Shown: positions 54,225-62,535, numbered from the stretch's first letter. The stretch is DNA of 64,000 bases from Bradyrhizobium sp. Ash2021 (GCF_031202265.1 NZ_CP100604.1:7732501-7796500); one strand, 5' to 3'. A program made the numbers and translations. The notes: generated from the letters alone by a model not told the origin.

Positions 54225-54499
54225 CAGCGACACACGTATGCGCCATTTACGAGAACGCGGACGCAAGCCGTGCCCGCAGCTGCGGCACCGACAGCCGCTC
54301 CTCCCACGACCGCCCGGCGCGTTGTTCGACGCGCAACGCCGGCAACGCTAGCGGGGGTAGCTGGTCGTCCCACCCTGGCTTCGGCGCTTTGGATGGACAG
54401 CCCAAGGCCGCCGCTTTGCGGCAAGTCGATCGAGGCAAATATTCCAAAACCCAGGACGGCAACGGCAAGCAGCATCCGTTTCACGTTAAACGTCTTCAT
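54224..54499 (-). CDS. Small exported hypothetical protein
   Basis: A 91-residue protein with a signal sequence (VKRMLLAVAVLGFGIFASID, cleavage likely after SAEA), then VGRPATPASVAGVARRTTRR and a small Ala/Gly-rich hydrophobic stretch ending in a C-terminal VNGAYVCR. Start ATG 54499 with GGGAGG five bases upstream. A FixK-type box lies 62 bases before the start. Function unknown. Confidence 0.65.
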   Translation of the reverse strand: MKTFNVKRMLLAVAVLGFGIFASIDLPQSGGLGLSIQSAEARVGRPATPASVAGVARRTTRRAVVGGAAVGAAAAGTACVRVLVNGAYVCR

Positions 54500-54988
54500 G
54501 GCGACCTCCCTTGGCGGGTTAAAACAGTGCGGTCAGTTTTAGGACGCAGCTGGTTCTCGGCTTGATTTGGATCAATTGAGTGGGGAATTGTGAGGCTACC
54601 CCGCAAGGTGGCACAAACCGCATGGTCCGACTAAGCATCCGGAGCCCCGATTGCCAAAGCGGCGTGGCTGCGCGGCGCGGACGCTCTGTCCATCCCCACT
54701 CGCGGTACAACTGTATCGTCTGCGGCGCACAGCCTTCTCCAATGCTGGTTTGAGGGTCAGCACGGTCCTAATTCGGTCCGTGGCACAAACTGCACTGGGC
54801 TGCCCGCCGATTTGGACCTAGTCTTACTGGCGTTATGAAAGATGACCTTGTGTTCCAAATTTGCGTCATTGGCCTGGGACTGGTGCCGGTCGCACTAGCG
54901 TTTATTGTGCTGTTCATGCGGTAAGACCGCCTCGCTTGCCTGTCACGGCGCTTCAGGGACGGAGCGGGAGAAGTGAAATCATAGGCCA
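54500..54988. other. Intergenic with FixK box and a tiny ORF
   Basis: Holds the FixK-type box at 54562-54575 and a 29-codon plus-strand frame at 54835-54924 that would encode a single membrane helix (VFQICVIGLGLVPVALAFIV). The latter has no good ribosome-binding site and is doubtful. Confidence 0.4.
54562..54575. promoter_or_regulatory. FixK/FNR-type box upstream of the 54224-54499 gene
   Basis: TTGATTTGGATCAA, a perfect TTGAT-N4-ATCAA palindrome. It ends 62 bases before ATG 54499 on the minus strand. Confidence 0.7.
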
Positions 54989-55420
54989 TCACTTCAGCGA
55001 TATCGCGATCCTGCTGATGTTAGCGGCGAACTCCATTCCCGCTCTCGGTCCTTGCAGTTCGATGACGACGCCTTTCGCATTCCGCAGGTGAATGCCTCCG
55101 AGGCCGCCAACGAAGGCGCCGCCAGCACCGGCGGAGCTGTAGGTGCCGGCAAAGTCGTTCACCTCCCTTATGCCTGAAGCCCATCCTTCCAGCCGAATGA
55201 CAGATGCTCCAGCTGTAACACCGAGGCTGAGACCGGAAATTCTGAATGGATAGTCGCGACCGAGATACGACAGAACGCCGCTGCCGCCACCGGCGCCCAT
55301 CATCAGACCCGCCTTCACGAACTTGACCCGGACGTAGCCCGCCGCCTGTCCGAGCGATGATGTTGCCGGAACAACTACTGCGAAGAGCGCGATTACGGCG
55401 ACGCGAAATGCAGACAACAT
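54989..55420 (-). CDS. Exported Gly-rich beta protein, paralogue of the gene at 61898
   Basis: A 143-residue protein with a signal peptide (about residues 1-25), then VRVKFVKAGLMMGAGGGSGV, YPFRISGLSLGVTAGASVIR and GVVIELQGPRAGMEFAANIS. The order of motifs matches the protein at 61898-62332. No known family that I can name. Start ATG 55420 lies 19 bases after the DUF2950 stop; it is the third gene of the DUF3300 operon. Probably periplasmic or outer-membrane associated. Confidence 0.7.
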   Translation of the reverse strand: MLSAFRVAVIALFAVVVPATSSLGQAAGYVRVKFVKAGLMMGAGGGSGVLSYLGRDYPFRISGLSLGVTAGASVIRLEGWASGIREVNDFAGTYSSAGAGGAFVGGLGGIHLRNAKGVVIELQGPRAGMEFAANISRIAISLK

Positions 55421-55439
55421 CGTTGCAGCTTTGCCGCGT

Positions 55440-56372
55440 TCAAGGAACCGCCACATCGATCTTCTTCCAGGTCTGATCGGGATCGAACAGGTACGTACGC
55501 CTTGCGATGCCCTCGGTCCGGTTTCCGAGATCTTTCTCGTAAACGGTACCGGCATGATTGACCATGAAGGTCATGACGCCGGAATTTCCGTACTCGGCGG
55601 GATATGCGATCAGCGCGAAGCCGCCGATCATCTTTCCCCTGACGACGTAGTTCAAAGCTCCGCCCGGCGCGTCGGAACCCTGCCCCTTCAAGATTCGAAA
55701 ATAGTATCCATGATAGGGCGCCGCCTGCTCTCCGACCTTGTACCCTTCGGCCGACGCCTGCGCCGCCAGTTCGCCGAGCGGACTCGGATCGCGATCGTCG
55801 CGCCAGAACAGCCCGTCCTTCTTGCCGGGGCTACTGACGATGCGCTGGGCGTAGACTCCCGCCCCTTCGCCGGTACGATCCTTTTCGGCATATTCATTCT
55901 GGGCATCCACGAAGGCCAGACAGGTTTGGATGGCGTCCAGTTCATTGCGCCCGATGCGACGATACAGAATTTCGATACGCCCCGCATCCGAGTCGAATTC
56001 CCAGCCGCTCTTGTTGTTGACCAGGGGGATCGGGAACGGGAAGTCATCCGCGCCCAGGATGAGCGTGGCCTTCTTGTTTCCTTCCGCCTTGACAGAATGC
56101 TTCGCGTCGTACGCGGAGAGGAATCGTTGGCGCATCTCGGCATCGGCGACATCGTCGCCGGATTCGACAATGTCTTCGGCGCCGCGACCAAGCACATTCA
56201 TAATGGTGCCCTTCGTGCCGGTCTTGACAGCGGCGGCCAGCGCCGCCGCGGCGTCCTCCGGCGAGGAATAGGCCTGCTGAGCCCGGGCCATGGAGATCGA
56301 CAGCGCCAACATCAGAATGGCAGCGACGGTCGCCGATGCGCGATGAAATCGGAGCGGTTGAAACATGATCAT
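55440..56372 (-). CDS. DUF2950 exported protein
   Basis: A 310-residue protein of the DUF2950 family, often found beside DUF3300. Signal peptide of about 31 residues (ending ARA-Q), then YSSPEDAAAALAAAVKTGTK, GLFWRDDRDPSPLGELAAQA, YHGYYFRILKGQGSDAPGGA and MTFMVNHAGTVYEKDLG. Start ATG 56372 overlaps the DUF3300 gene by four bases. The pair is thought to act in the envelope, but the function is not known. Confidence 0.88.
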   Translation of the reverse strand: MIMFQPLRFHRASATVAAILMLALSISMARAQQAYSSPEDAAAALAAAVKTGTKGTIMNVLGRGAEDIVESGDDVADAEMRQRFLSAYDAKHSVKAEGNKKATLILGADDFPFPIPLVNNKSGWEFDSDAGRIEILYRRIGRNELDAIQTCLAFVDAQNEYAEKDRTGEGAGVYAQRIVSSPGKKDGLFWRDDRDPSPLGELAAQASAEGYKVGEQAAPYHGYYFRILKGQGSDAPGGALNYVVRGKMIGGFALIAYPAEYGNSGVMTFMVNHAGTVYEKDLGNRTEGIARRTYLFDPDQTWKKIDVAVP

Positions 56373-58057
56373 GGCAAGACCTCCGATGGCGTCGGGATCC
56401 TCGCGCCGCCGGCAAGCCAGTCGCGGTAGGAGCGGAACTGCAGCCCCAACTTTTCGTAATAGACCCGCAGATACCCGTCCTGGCCGCGGGTCACGGCTGC
56501 CGGCATCAGGCTCTGCACTTCCTGCGCGATGACGCCAACATAGGCCTTGCTGCTGCCGAGATAGCTGAAGCGGTAGTAGCCGAGGCCATTGGCGAGATGA
56601 CCGAGCAATACAACATCGTGCTTCAATGCAATGTCGGAGCGCCGTCCACCACCGCCGCCACCGCGGAAACCGCCTCCTCCGCCACCGCCGCCTCGGAAGC
56701 CACCACCGCCGCCGCCGCCACGGCCGGCAAAGCTGGGAGCACCACCGCCCCGCGGACCCATGCTAGCCATGCTGGCGCGACCGCGGGCCGATTGCGCAGC
56801 GGCCGCCCTACCCGACGACACGTTCAGGGCGGAACTGCGACTACCGCCACCACGCGCGGCATTGCCGCCGCGGTTCGCGGCCTTGGCACGATCGCCACCA
56901 CCCTTGGCGGCCTTGGCACGATCCCCGCCACCCTTGGCGGCCTTGGCACGATCGCCGCCGCCCTTGGCGCGATCCGCTGTGCTCGGGCGATTGCCGCGGT
57001 CACCAGCACCACCGGCACGATCCCCGACGCGGTCGCCAGTGCGATCGCCGGCGCGATCTCCAACGCGATCTCCTCCGCCCGGCCGATCCTGCCCCGGACG
57101 AAGCACCTGTTGCCCGTCGCGGCCGCGGAAATCCATCCGATTCGAGGCGCCGGCCTTCAGATTGTTGTTGCCGAAGCGCTGCTGAACGTTGGCGTTGTTG
57201 TATCGCACCCCCTGGCGATGCACCGGATTGTGCTGCCAGTTGTTCCCGATGTTGTTTATCTTGTTGTAGTGATTGACGTAGAGGTTGCGGTTGCCCCAGT
57301 TGCATCCGCCGCCCCAGTAATTGCCCCAGCGCCCGATCGCCCAGCCGGCGCCGAAGGCGAGGCCCGTCGCGATCACGCCCGCGCCGATATAGGACGGGTA
57401 GCCGAAGTAGTAGGGTGGATAATCCGTGTAGGGCCAGCTTCCATAAACCGTCGCCGGATCATAGTACGGCACGTACATCGTATCTGGATCGGCCGACTCG
57501 ATGACGATCGCCTGCCTGCTTTCCTGGGTCTGAACGCTGACCTTCTGCTGCTTGGTGGTGACCAGCTTCTTGTTGTCATAGGCCTTGGAGCGAAGGCGCT
57601 GGATCGCGTCCATCACGTCCGGCTGCTGCGCCAGAACCGCGTCGCCGAGATTCTTGGTCCAGTCGACCTTGTCGCTCATCATCGAAATGACGTCCGGCGT
57701 GCTGGCAAGCGCCTTGACGCTGTCGTCCCAGGATTGCTTGTCGACCTCCTTCTTCAAGGCATCACCCTTCAGGTTCTTGCGCTCCTTCAGCCAGCGATCG
57801 GACTGCACCACCTCCAGTGGATAGGTCGAGGCCGCCAGTACGTTTGCCAGCAGCTCGTCAGGATAGAGCGCGATCGGCGCAACCAGTGCTTCGAGTTGCT
57901 CGGGCTTCAACAGTTCGGCACTCGGCGGAGGAGGTTGGCTCGCCGGTTGTGCCTGGCTGCTGGGAGCGGATGGCTTGTCGACCGTCTGCGCCAAGGCGGC
58001 GACAGGGATTGCCATCACCAGCGCAAGCGCGATCAGGGTCTTGCCACAGCGGAACAT
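56369..58057 (-). CDS. DUF3300 protein with C-terminal S74 chaperone-like domain
   Basis: A 562-residue exported protein. A signal peptide (about 1-23) is followed by the DUF3300 domain (LEALVAPIALYPDELLANVL, STYPLEVVQSDRWLKE, and PYYDPATVYGSWPY with its conserved Tyr-rich loop). A basic Gly/Arg/Asp low-complexity region follows with three GGGDRAKAA repeats and GDR repeats, then Gly-rich FRGGGGGGG stretches. The last ~85 residues (SDIALKHDVVLLGHLANGLG, YVGVIAQEVQSLMP) match the Peptidase_S74 intramolecular chaperone of phage tail spikes. Start ATG 58057 with AAGGAGG seven bases upstream. A FixK-type box lies 56 bases before it. Confidence 0.88.
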   Translation of the reverse strand: MFRCGKTLIALALVMAIPVAALAQTVDKPSAPSSQAQPASQPPPPSAELLKPEQLEALVAPIALYPDELLANVLAASTYPLEVVQSDRWLKERKNLKGDALKKEVDKQSWDDSVKALASTPDVISMMSDKVDWTKNLGDAVLAQQPDVMDAIQRLRSKAYDNKKLVTTKQQKVSVQTQESRQAIVIESADPDTMYVPYYDPATVYGSWPYTDYPPYYFGYPSYIGAGVIATGLAFGAGWAIGRWGNYWGGGCNWGNRNLYVNHYNKINNIGNNWQHNPVHRQGVRYNNANVQQRFGNNNLKAGASNRMDFRGRDGQQVLRPGQDRPGGGDRVGDRAGDRTGDRVGDRAGGAGDRGNRPSTADRAKGGGDRAKAAKGGGDRAKAAKGGGDRAKAANRGGNAARGGGSRSSALNVSSGRAAAAQSARGRASMASMGPRGGGAPSFAGRGGGGGGGFRGGGGGGGGFRGGGGGGRRSDIALKHDVVLLGHLANGLGYYRFSYLGSSKAYVGVIAQEVQSLMPAAVTRGQDGYLRVYYEKLGLQFRSYRDWLAGGARIPTPSEVLP

Positions 58058-58113
58058 CACACCCTCCTTTGGGGTTCCTCGCGGCAAGCATCGATCCGAG
58101 GCAAGCTCGTTCC

Positions 58114-58127
58114 TTGATAAAGATCAA
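58114..58127. promoter_or_regulatory. FixK/FNR-type box upstream of the DUF3300 operon
   Basis: TTGATAAAGATCAA, a perfect TTGAT-N4-ATCAA palindrome. It ends 56 bases before ATG 58057 on the minus strand. Confidence 0.7.
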
Positions 58128-58303
58128 GGAAACCCCGTTACCGCTCGCTGCAGCGCAAGAGCAGCGCGGCCGCCTGGATCAGGCTGAAGTTGATCTACCG
58201 CGGCAATCGGAAGCCTGATCGTGAAAAGCGCACTACCCGACACGCGGCTCTCCGCAGAAATCTGCTTGTGCTATGCTTCGACAATGGTGCGGTCGTTCGC
58301 CCG

Positions 58304-58723
58304 CTAGATCTGACAACGGTGATACGTCACGTCCATTCCCTCCATGCCCGGAAACTCGCGGGTGATGGTGTTGTCATCGACCACCTTCAGGAAGAACTGG
58401 ACGTTTGAAACCATGATGCCTGAAGCACAGGCGACGACCAGATTGATGATCTGATCGCTTTCCTTCCTCGACTTGACCAGGCAGCTCTCGAACTTCCCTC
58501 TCAGGCGATTGGCTTCGGCGATGAAGCCGCCGCCGTACACGCCGGAGAAATTGGTGAAATTGACCTGGTTCGCGCGCCCTTTGCGGGCGAATACCTTGCT
58601 GCATTGGTCAGCACTCGTGGCCCATGCGCCGGTGAGCTCGAACGCGTTCACCTGCTGCGGTATTGACAGGCCGGAGCCTGCCGCGATTGCTGCAGCAAGA
58701 ACCAGCTTTCGAAGCGCAATCAT
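58304..58723 (-). CDS. Small exported hypothetical protein
   Basis: A 139-residue protein with a signal peptide (about 1-27), then FELTGAWATSADQCSKVFAR, VYGGGFIAEANRLRGKFESC and a C-terminal GMEGMDVTYHRCQI. Cysteines may pair. Start ATG 58723 with AAGGGGAAAG upstream. It lies 22 bases after the HlyD-type gene on the same strand and is probably in its operon. Function unknown. Confidence 0.7.
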   Translation of the reverse strand: MIALRKLVLAAAIAAGSGLSIPQQVNAFELTGAWATSADQCSKVFARKGRANQVNFTNFSGVYGGGFIAEANRLRGKFESCLVKSRKESDQIINLVVACASGIMVSNVQFFLKVVDDNTITREFPGMEGMDVTYHRCQI

Positions 58724-58745
58724 CGGCTTTCCCCTTGAGCCTCTG

Positions 58746-59978
58746 TCAATGACCGCTGAGTACCAGTGTCTTGATCGGCAAGAGCAGTGCCTGGATGCGC
58801 AGCAGCAACGCATGCACCAGTCCGACGCCGTCGATGACAAGCAGGACGATTTTCCGGCCCGTGCTGGTCTCCTTCGCAACGATTTCCTCGTGGTTGCCGG
58901 TATAGGCGTTGACGATGCAGCTGCTGCCCGCAGTCACACCTTCGAGACCGCCCTTATAGAGCGGCTCCAGAAATACAAGGATGGTGCCCGGTCTGGCGAT
59001 ATTCTGCGGATCGATCAGCTGCTCCCCGGTTCGGAACTGTCCGGCGGCGATGTAATCCTGCACGGTCGTGACGACCATCGGAATGATCACCCAGGGTTTC
59101 GATATGCAGGTCGCTTCCGCGACCATCCCTTCCTTCATGACCTGGGCCTCGATCTGGCCAAAGCCTGCCTGCAGAGACTGCTGGCCGGCGCCCTCCGGGA
59201 TGAGCACCCCCGCGGGCCGCATCAGCTGATTGACCACGTCACCGACACGAACAAGGAACTGCTCCACACGCCCATCGACACCGGCGCGAATGAAGGTCTT
59301 GTCGAGATCCACCTGGGCCTGAGCCAACGCGGCCTCGGCACTTGCTTTCTCCGCCGGTAACAGGGTTGAGACCCGCAGAACCGACGATTGCTTCGCGGCC
59401 GTGGCGGCATCGATCCCGGCTTGTCGTTGATCGACCAACACCTGCAACTTTTCGATATCGCGTTGCGGCACGATACCGGGATTGCGACGCTGTAAGTCGG
59501 ATTTGACGTCCAATTCGTCCTTGGCCTGCTGATGCGCGGCCCTCGCCTCCTGGATCTGGGCTTCGGACTTGGTCACGTCGGCTTGTGCCGTCGTGAACGA
59601 GGCATCAACCTCGGCGACTTTCCGTTTGGCTGTTTCGAGAGCAGCCTCCTGCTTCGAACTGTCCAGCCGGAACAAGACCTCCCCTTTCTTCACCGGCTCG
59701 CTGAATCCGACATTGACTTCCGCGACTCGTCCAGATCCCTCGGGGAGTATCGGGACCGTGCGAAAATACAGCGCGGCGCTGGTCGTTGAAGGATGAAAGT
59801 AGAAGATCATGGTGATCAGCGACACCGTGAGCATCAGGCAACCCGTGATGCCCCATCGCAACTCGTACCAGATCGAAAAGAACGTGATTTCCTTGCCGAA
59901 CCGCTTGCCCTGGACATAGCGGCGGAAGAGGTAATCAGGCAATATCGTCAGGAGCGAGCAGAACATGAGCTCAAACAT
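58746..59978 (-). CDS. HlyD-family membrane fusion protein
   Basis: A 410-residue protein. The N-terminus has two hydrophobic segments (MFCSLLTILPDYLFRRYVQG; WGITGCLMLTVSLITMIFYF). The periplasmic part shows the HlyD lipoyl-like half (VAEVNVGFSEPVKKGEVLFR), a long alpha-helical hairpin, and the second half (DKTFIRAGVDGRVEQFLVRV). Start ATG 59978 with AAGGAG upstream; it overlaps the preceding gene by eight bases. No partner ABC, RND or MFS exporter gene is next to it. It is probably part of an efflux or envelope system. Confidence 0.85.
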   Translation of the reverse strand: MFELMFCSLLTILPDYLFRRYVQGKRFGKEITFFSIWYELRWGITGCLMLTVSLITMIFYFHPSTTSAALYFRTVPILPEGSGRVAEVNVGFSEPVKKGEVLFRLDSSKQEAALETAKRKVAEVDASFTTAQADVTKSEAQIQEARAAHQQAKDELDVKSDLQRRNPGIVPQRDIEKLQVLVDQRQAGIDAATAAKQSSVLRVSTLLPAEKASAEAALAQAQVDLDKTFIRAGVDGRVEQFLVRVGDVVNQLMRPAGVLIPEGAGQQSLQAGFGQIEAQVMKEGMVAEATCISKPWVIIPMVVTTVQDYIAAGQFRTGEQLIDPQNIARPGTILVFLEPLYKGGLEGVTAGSSCIVNAYTGNHEEIVAKETSTGRKIVLLVIDGVGLVHALLLRIQALLLPIKTLVLSGH

Positions 59979-60405
59979 GGCCGCGCTCCTTCTCCTTGGC
60001 GGGACGGGGTTGTTCCGTCGACGGCGGACCGGGTTGACCGGCCTCGCTCGCCTCTCCCGGCGCCGCATCGGCGATCTTCTCGACGGAATCGGCAATGCTG
60101 CGCAGCGGCGTACCGAAATCGGGGATATCGATCAGCGCGAGCAGCAGGCCCGCGACCCAGAACGCATGGATATGCGTGAAGAGCGAGATCAGGCCTAGGA
60201 CGGCCACGATCTCGAACTGCAGCTTCTGTGACTTGTGCGCCATCCGTTCGGGAAGGCTATGCAGGCGCCAGTACAACGTGCCCACCCAAAGCACGACGCC
60301 GACGAGGAAGATTCCCATCACCACCATCAGCGTATCGACCCCGCTTCCCGGCGCGAGGTAGAAGGGCAGATGGTGCGGGGCCATCGGATGAAGCTGCTCG
60401 CTCAA
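59971..60405 (-). CDS. Small inner-membrane protein, partner of the HlyD gene
   Basis: A 144-residue protein with two or three membrane helices (VDTLMVVMGIFLVGVVLWVG; LQFEIVAVLGLISLFTHIHA; AFWVAGLLLALIDIPDF) and a Pro/Glu-rich cytoplasmic tail. The TTG start at 60405 (SEQLHPMAPHHLPFYLAPGS) has GGGGAG six bases upstream and matches how I recall relatives beginning; ATG 60384 is the alternative. It overlaps the HlyD gene. A FixK-type box lies 64 bases before TTG. Confidence 0.75.
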   Translation of the reverse strand: MSEQLHPMAPHHLPFYLAPGSGVDTLMVVMGIFLVGVVLWVGTLYWRLHSLPERMAHKSQKLQFEIVAVLGLISLFTHIHAFWVAGLLLALIDIPDFGTPLRSIADSVEKIADAAPGEASEAGQPGPPSTEQPRPAKEKERGHV

Positions 60406-60469
60406 TGCTTTCTCCCCAAGAAGACCTGAGTGGGTAGATACAGGTTGGGTACGCCGCGCGCGGGATTTC

Positions 60470-60483
60470 TTGATTTGGATCAA
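60470..60483. promoter_or_regulatory. FixK/FNR-type box between divergent genes
   Basis: TTGATTTGGATCAA, identical to the box at 54562. It lies 64 bases before TTG 60405 (minus) and 71 bases before ATG 60555 (plus), so it could serve either or both. Confidence 0.7.
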
Positions 60484-60554
60484 GGGAACAACATCGACCG
60501 AAACTAGCCTAGCGCGAACCCTCGAACGGAACAACCATTCAGGAGCCATCAGCC

Positions 60555-61010
60555 ATGCCCGACAGCATCGATGATCTCATCCCCAGCGCGACACAGATTC
60601 GTAAGGAAGCGGCCCTCAAGGAGGCCGAAAAGGCAGACGAATACGCGCGTCTTGCCGCTGCCGCCGAAGCCGAGAAGCGGGCCCTGATCGAGCGGCTAAA
60701 CCGCCCGTCAGGCAAATCCGAGGAAGAAAAAATCCAGCTCGCCTCGACCATCATCCAGCGGGCGGTGCGAAACGGATTGACGGAAGTGCAAGTATATCGG
60801 TTCCCCAACTCGCTGTGCACCGACAAGGGCCGCGCCATCAATCAGCAGGAGGCGGGCTGGGAAAACACGCTGACCGGAATTCCAAAGGAAATATTTCAGC
60901 TCTGGGCCGACTACCTGAAACCGCGGGGCTATCGCATCAGCTACCAGATCATCGATTACCCCGGAGGCGTGCCGGGTGACATCGCCGTCACCATTGCATG
61001 GGGAGACTGA
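60555..61010 (+). CDS. Hypothetical soluble protein
   Basis: A 151-residue protein with a helical, charged N-terminus (AALKEAEKADEYARLAAAAE) and a C-terminal domain with VQVYRFPNSLCTDKGRAINQ, then PKEIFQLWADYLKPRGYRIS. No family name comes to mind. Start ATG 60555 with AGGAGCC about ten bases upstream. It may be induced through the FixK-type box at 60470. It precedes the PPK2 gene by 44 bases, so both may share a transcript. Confidence 0.7.
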   Translation: MPDSIDDLIPSATQIRKEAALKEAEKADEYARLAAAAEAEKRALIERLNRPSGKSEEEKIQLASTIIQRAVRNGLTEVQVYRFPNSLCTDKGRAINQQEAGWENTLTGIPKEIFQLWADYLKPRGYRISYQIIDYPGGVPGDIAVTIAWGD

Positions 61011-61054
61011 GGGCAGTTCGGCCGAATTCAACCTCAAGCAACGGAATGGTGAGC

Positions 61055-61855
61055 ATGTCAGCCAAAGCGCCTGCAACACGGATGAAGCGCAAGGTCTACG
61101 AGAAGGAGCTGGCAAAGCTCCAGGTCGAGCTTTGCCATCTCCAGGAATGGGTGAAGGCGAACAAGCTTCGGGTCATCGTCCTGTTCGAAGGCCGGGATGC
61201 CGCCGGCAAGGGCGGCACGATCAAAGCGATCACGGAAAAGGTCAGCCCGCGCGTGTTTCGTGTGATCGCCCTTCCCGCGCCGTCGGATCGCGAAAAGTCG
61301 CAACTGTTCCTTCAGCGGTATATGCAGAATTTTCCGGCTGCAGGCGAGATCGTGATCTTCGACCGGAGTTGGTACAACCGCGCCGGCGTGGAATATGTGA
61401 TGGGTTTCTGTACGCCGGCCGAGCACAAGCGGTTCCTTTCGCTCTGCCCCCAGATGGAGCAATACATCATCGAAGGCGGCATCATCCTGATCAAGCTCTG
61501 GCTGGAGGTCGGGATGGACGAGCAGGAGCGCCGTTTTGAGGCGCGGATCGCGGATCCGCTCCGACAATGGAAGCTGAGCCCGATGGATCTGGAATCGTAC
61601 CGACGATGGTACGACTACTCGCGCGCGCGCGACCTGATGCTCAGGGCGACCAGCACGAAGCACGCACCATGGTATGTCATTCGCTCCGACGACAAACGCC
61701 GGGCGCGACTGAACTGCATTGCGCATCTGCTGGAATTGATCCCGTACAAGCGCATGCGGAAGGACAAGGTCAAGCTGCCGAAGCGTTCCGACAAGGGACG
61801 CTATAATGACCAGGCGGGCTTGCGAAGGGTAAAGTTCGTCGCGCAGCGCTACTGA
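61055..61855 (+). CDS. ppk2: Polyphosphate kinase 2
   Basis: A 266-residue PPK2-family enzyme that moves phosphate between polyphosphate and nucleoside diphosphates. Walker A is GRDAAGKGGT (46-55), Walker B FDRSWYNRAG (102-111), and MEQYIIEGGIILIKLWLEVG is the lid-region signature. The single-domain length fits class I. Start ATG 61055 with GGAATGG upstream; ATG 61046 is possible. It is followed by a hairpin at 61859. Confidence 0.92.
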   Translation: MSAKAPATRMKRKVYEKELAKLQVELCHLQEWVKANKLRVIVLFEGRDAAGKGGTIKAITEKVSPRVFRVIALPAPSDREKSQLFLQRYMQNFPAAGEIVIFDRSWYNRAGVEYVMGFCTPAEHKRFLSLCPQMEQYIIEGGIILIKLWLEVGMDEQERRFEARIADPLRQWKLSPMDLESYRRWYDYSRARDLMLRATSTKHAPWYVIRSDDKRRARLNCIAHLLELIPYKRMRKDKVKLPKRSDKGRYNDQAGLRRVKFVAQRY

Positions 61856-61858
61856 AAG

Positions 61859-61886
61859 GATCGGGCCGCGCAATCGCGGCCTGATC
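61859..61886. terminator. Hairpin between convergent genes
   Basis: GATCGGGCCGCG (61859-61870) pairs with CGCGGCCTGATC (61875-61886) around CAAT, one mismatch. No T-run on the plus strand and a weak CTTTC on the minus, so it may be a poor or Rho-assisted terminator for the PPK2 gene and the facing gene. Confidence 0.5.
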
Positions 61887-61897
61887 CGGTTCAAGAT

Positions 61898-62332
61898 TTA
61901 CTTCAAACGTATCGTCACCCCGCCAACCGCAGCCGACACTTCCGCGCCGACCTTCGGGCCGCTGAGCTGCAAGATCACGCCATTGGCGTTCTGCAGTTGA
62001 ACGCCTCCGGCGCCGGCCGCGACGGCACCGCCGGCTCCGACCGTGCTGTAGGTGCCTTCGATCGAAGCTGGCCCCCTCAAATTGAGCGCCCGCCCAACGA
62101 ACTTGGTGGTCGAGGCTCCGATCGTGAAGCCGACGCTCATGCCGGATACGGTGAACGGATAGCGGTGGCCGCGCAAGACCAGCACGCCCTCACCGCCACC
62201 GACTCCGACGATGAAGCCGCCCTTGGTGAAGACGACTGCGACCTGGCCGGTTTCAGCCCGCGATGGCGTACTGGCGCCGGTCAACCCAACGAGCAGGGCA
62301 AGCAGAGCGACGCGCATTCCAATTCTTCCCAT
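61898..62332 (-). CDS. Exported Gly-rich beta protein, paralogue of the gene at 54989
   Basis: A 144-residue protein with a signal peptide (about 1-27, ending SRA), then VVFTKGGFIVGVGGGEGVLV, YPFTVSGMSVGFTIGASTTK and GVILQLSGPKVGAEVSAAVG. The order and spacing match the protein at 54989-55420. Start ATG 62332 with GGAGG seven bases upstream. Family unknown; likely a beta-rich envelope protein. Confidence 0.7.
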   Translation of the reverse strand: MGRIGMRVALLALLVGLTGASTPSRAETGQVAVVFTKGGFIVGVGGGEGVLVLRGHRYPFTVSGMSVGFTIGASTTKFVGRALNLRGPASIEGTYSTVGAGGAVAAGAGGVQLQNANGVILQLSGPKVGAEVSAAVGGVTIRLK

Positions 62333-62371
62333 GACTTTTCCTCCAAAGATGATGCAGCGTGTGATGGCAAC

Positions 62372-62524
62372 TTATGGCGCAAGGAGCATCGCGAAATACC
62401 CAAACACGGTAGGCACGATGCCGGACATTGCGTAACCGACGAAGACTCCGATCCGGGGTACCACACTCTGGATCTCCGCCGCAGCTTCAGGCGCGCTCGT
62501 GACGATGTACCGAACCCCGGTCAT
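62372..62524 (-). pseudogene. Short transporter-like C-terminal fragment (possibly AspT)
   Basis: From ATG 62524 the frame reads TGVRYIVTSAPEAAAEIQSV, then VPRIGVFVGYAMSGIVPTVF and YFAMLLAP and a stop, 50 residues in all. The hydrophobic end resembles the last segment of a transporter. Because aspartate decarboxylase genes usually sit beside the aspartate:alanine antiporter aspT, a remnant of that gene is plausible but not proven. Confidence 0.35.
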
Positions 62525-62535
62525 CCCTCTTGCTT

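Noticed and set aside
56597..58117. Plus-strand open frame of 506 codons
   Set aside because: It is antisense to the Gly/Arg-rich DUF3300 gene and consists of Ala/Thr/Val low complexity.
58735..58749. TTGAGCCTCTGTCAA as a FixK box before the 58304-58723 gene
   Set aside because: The spacing is one base too long, and it lies only a few bases from the start codon and inside the end of the HlyD gene.
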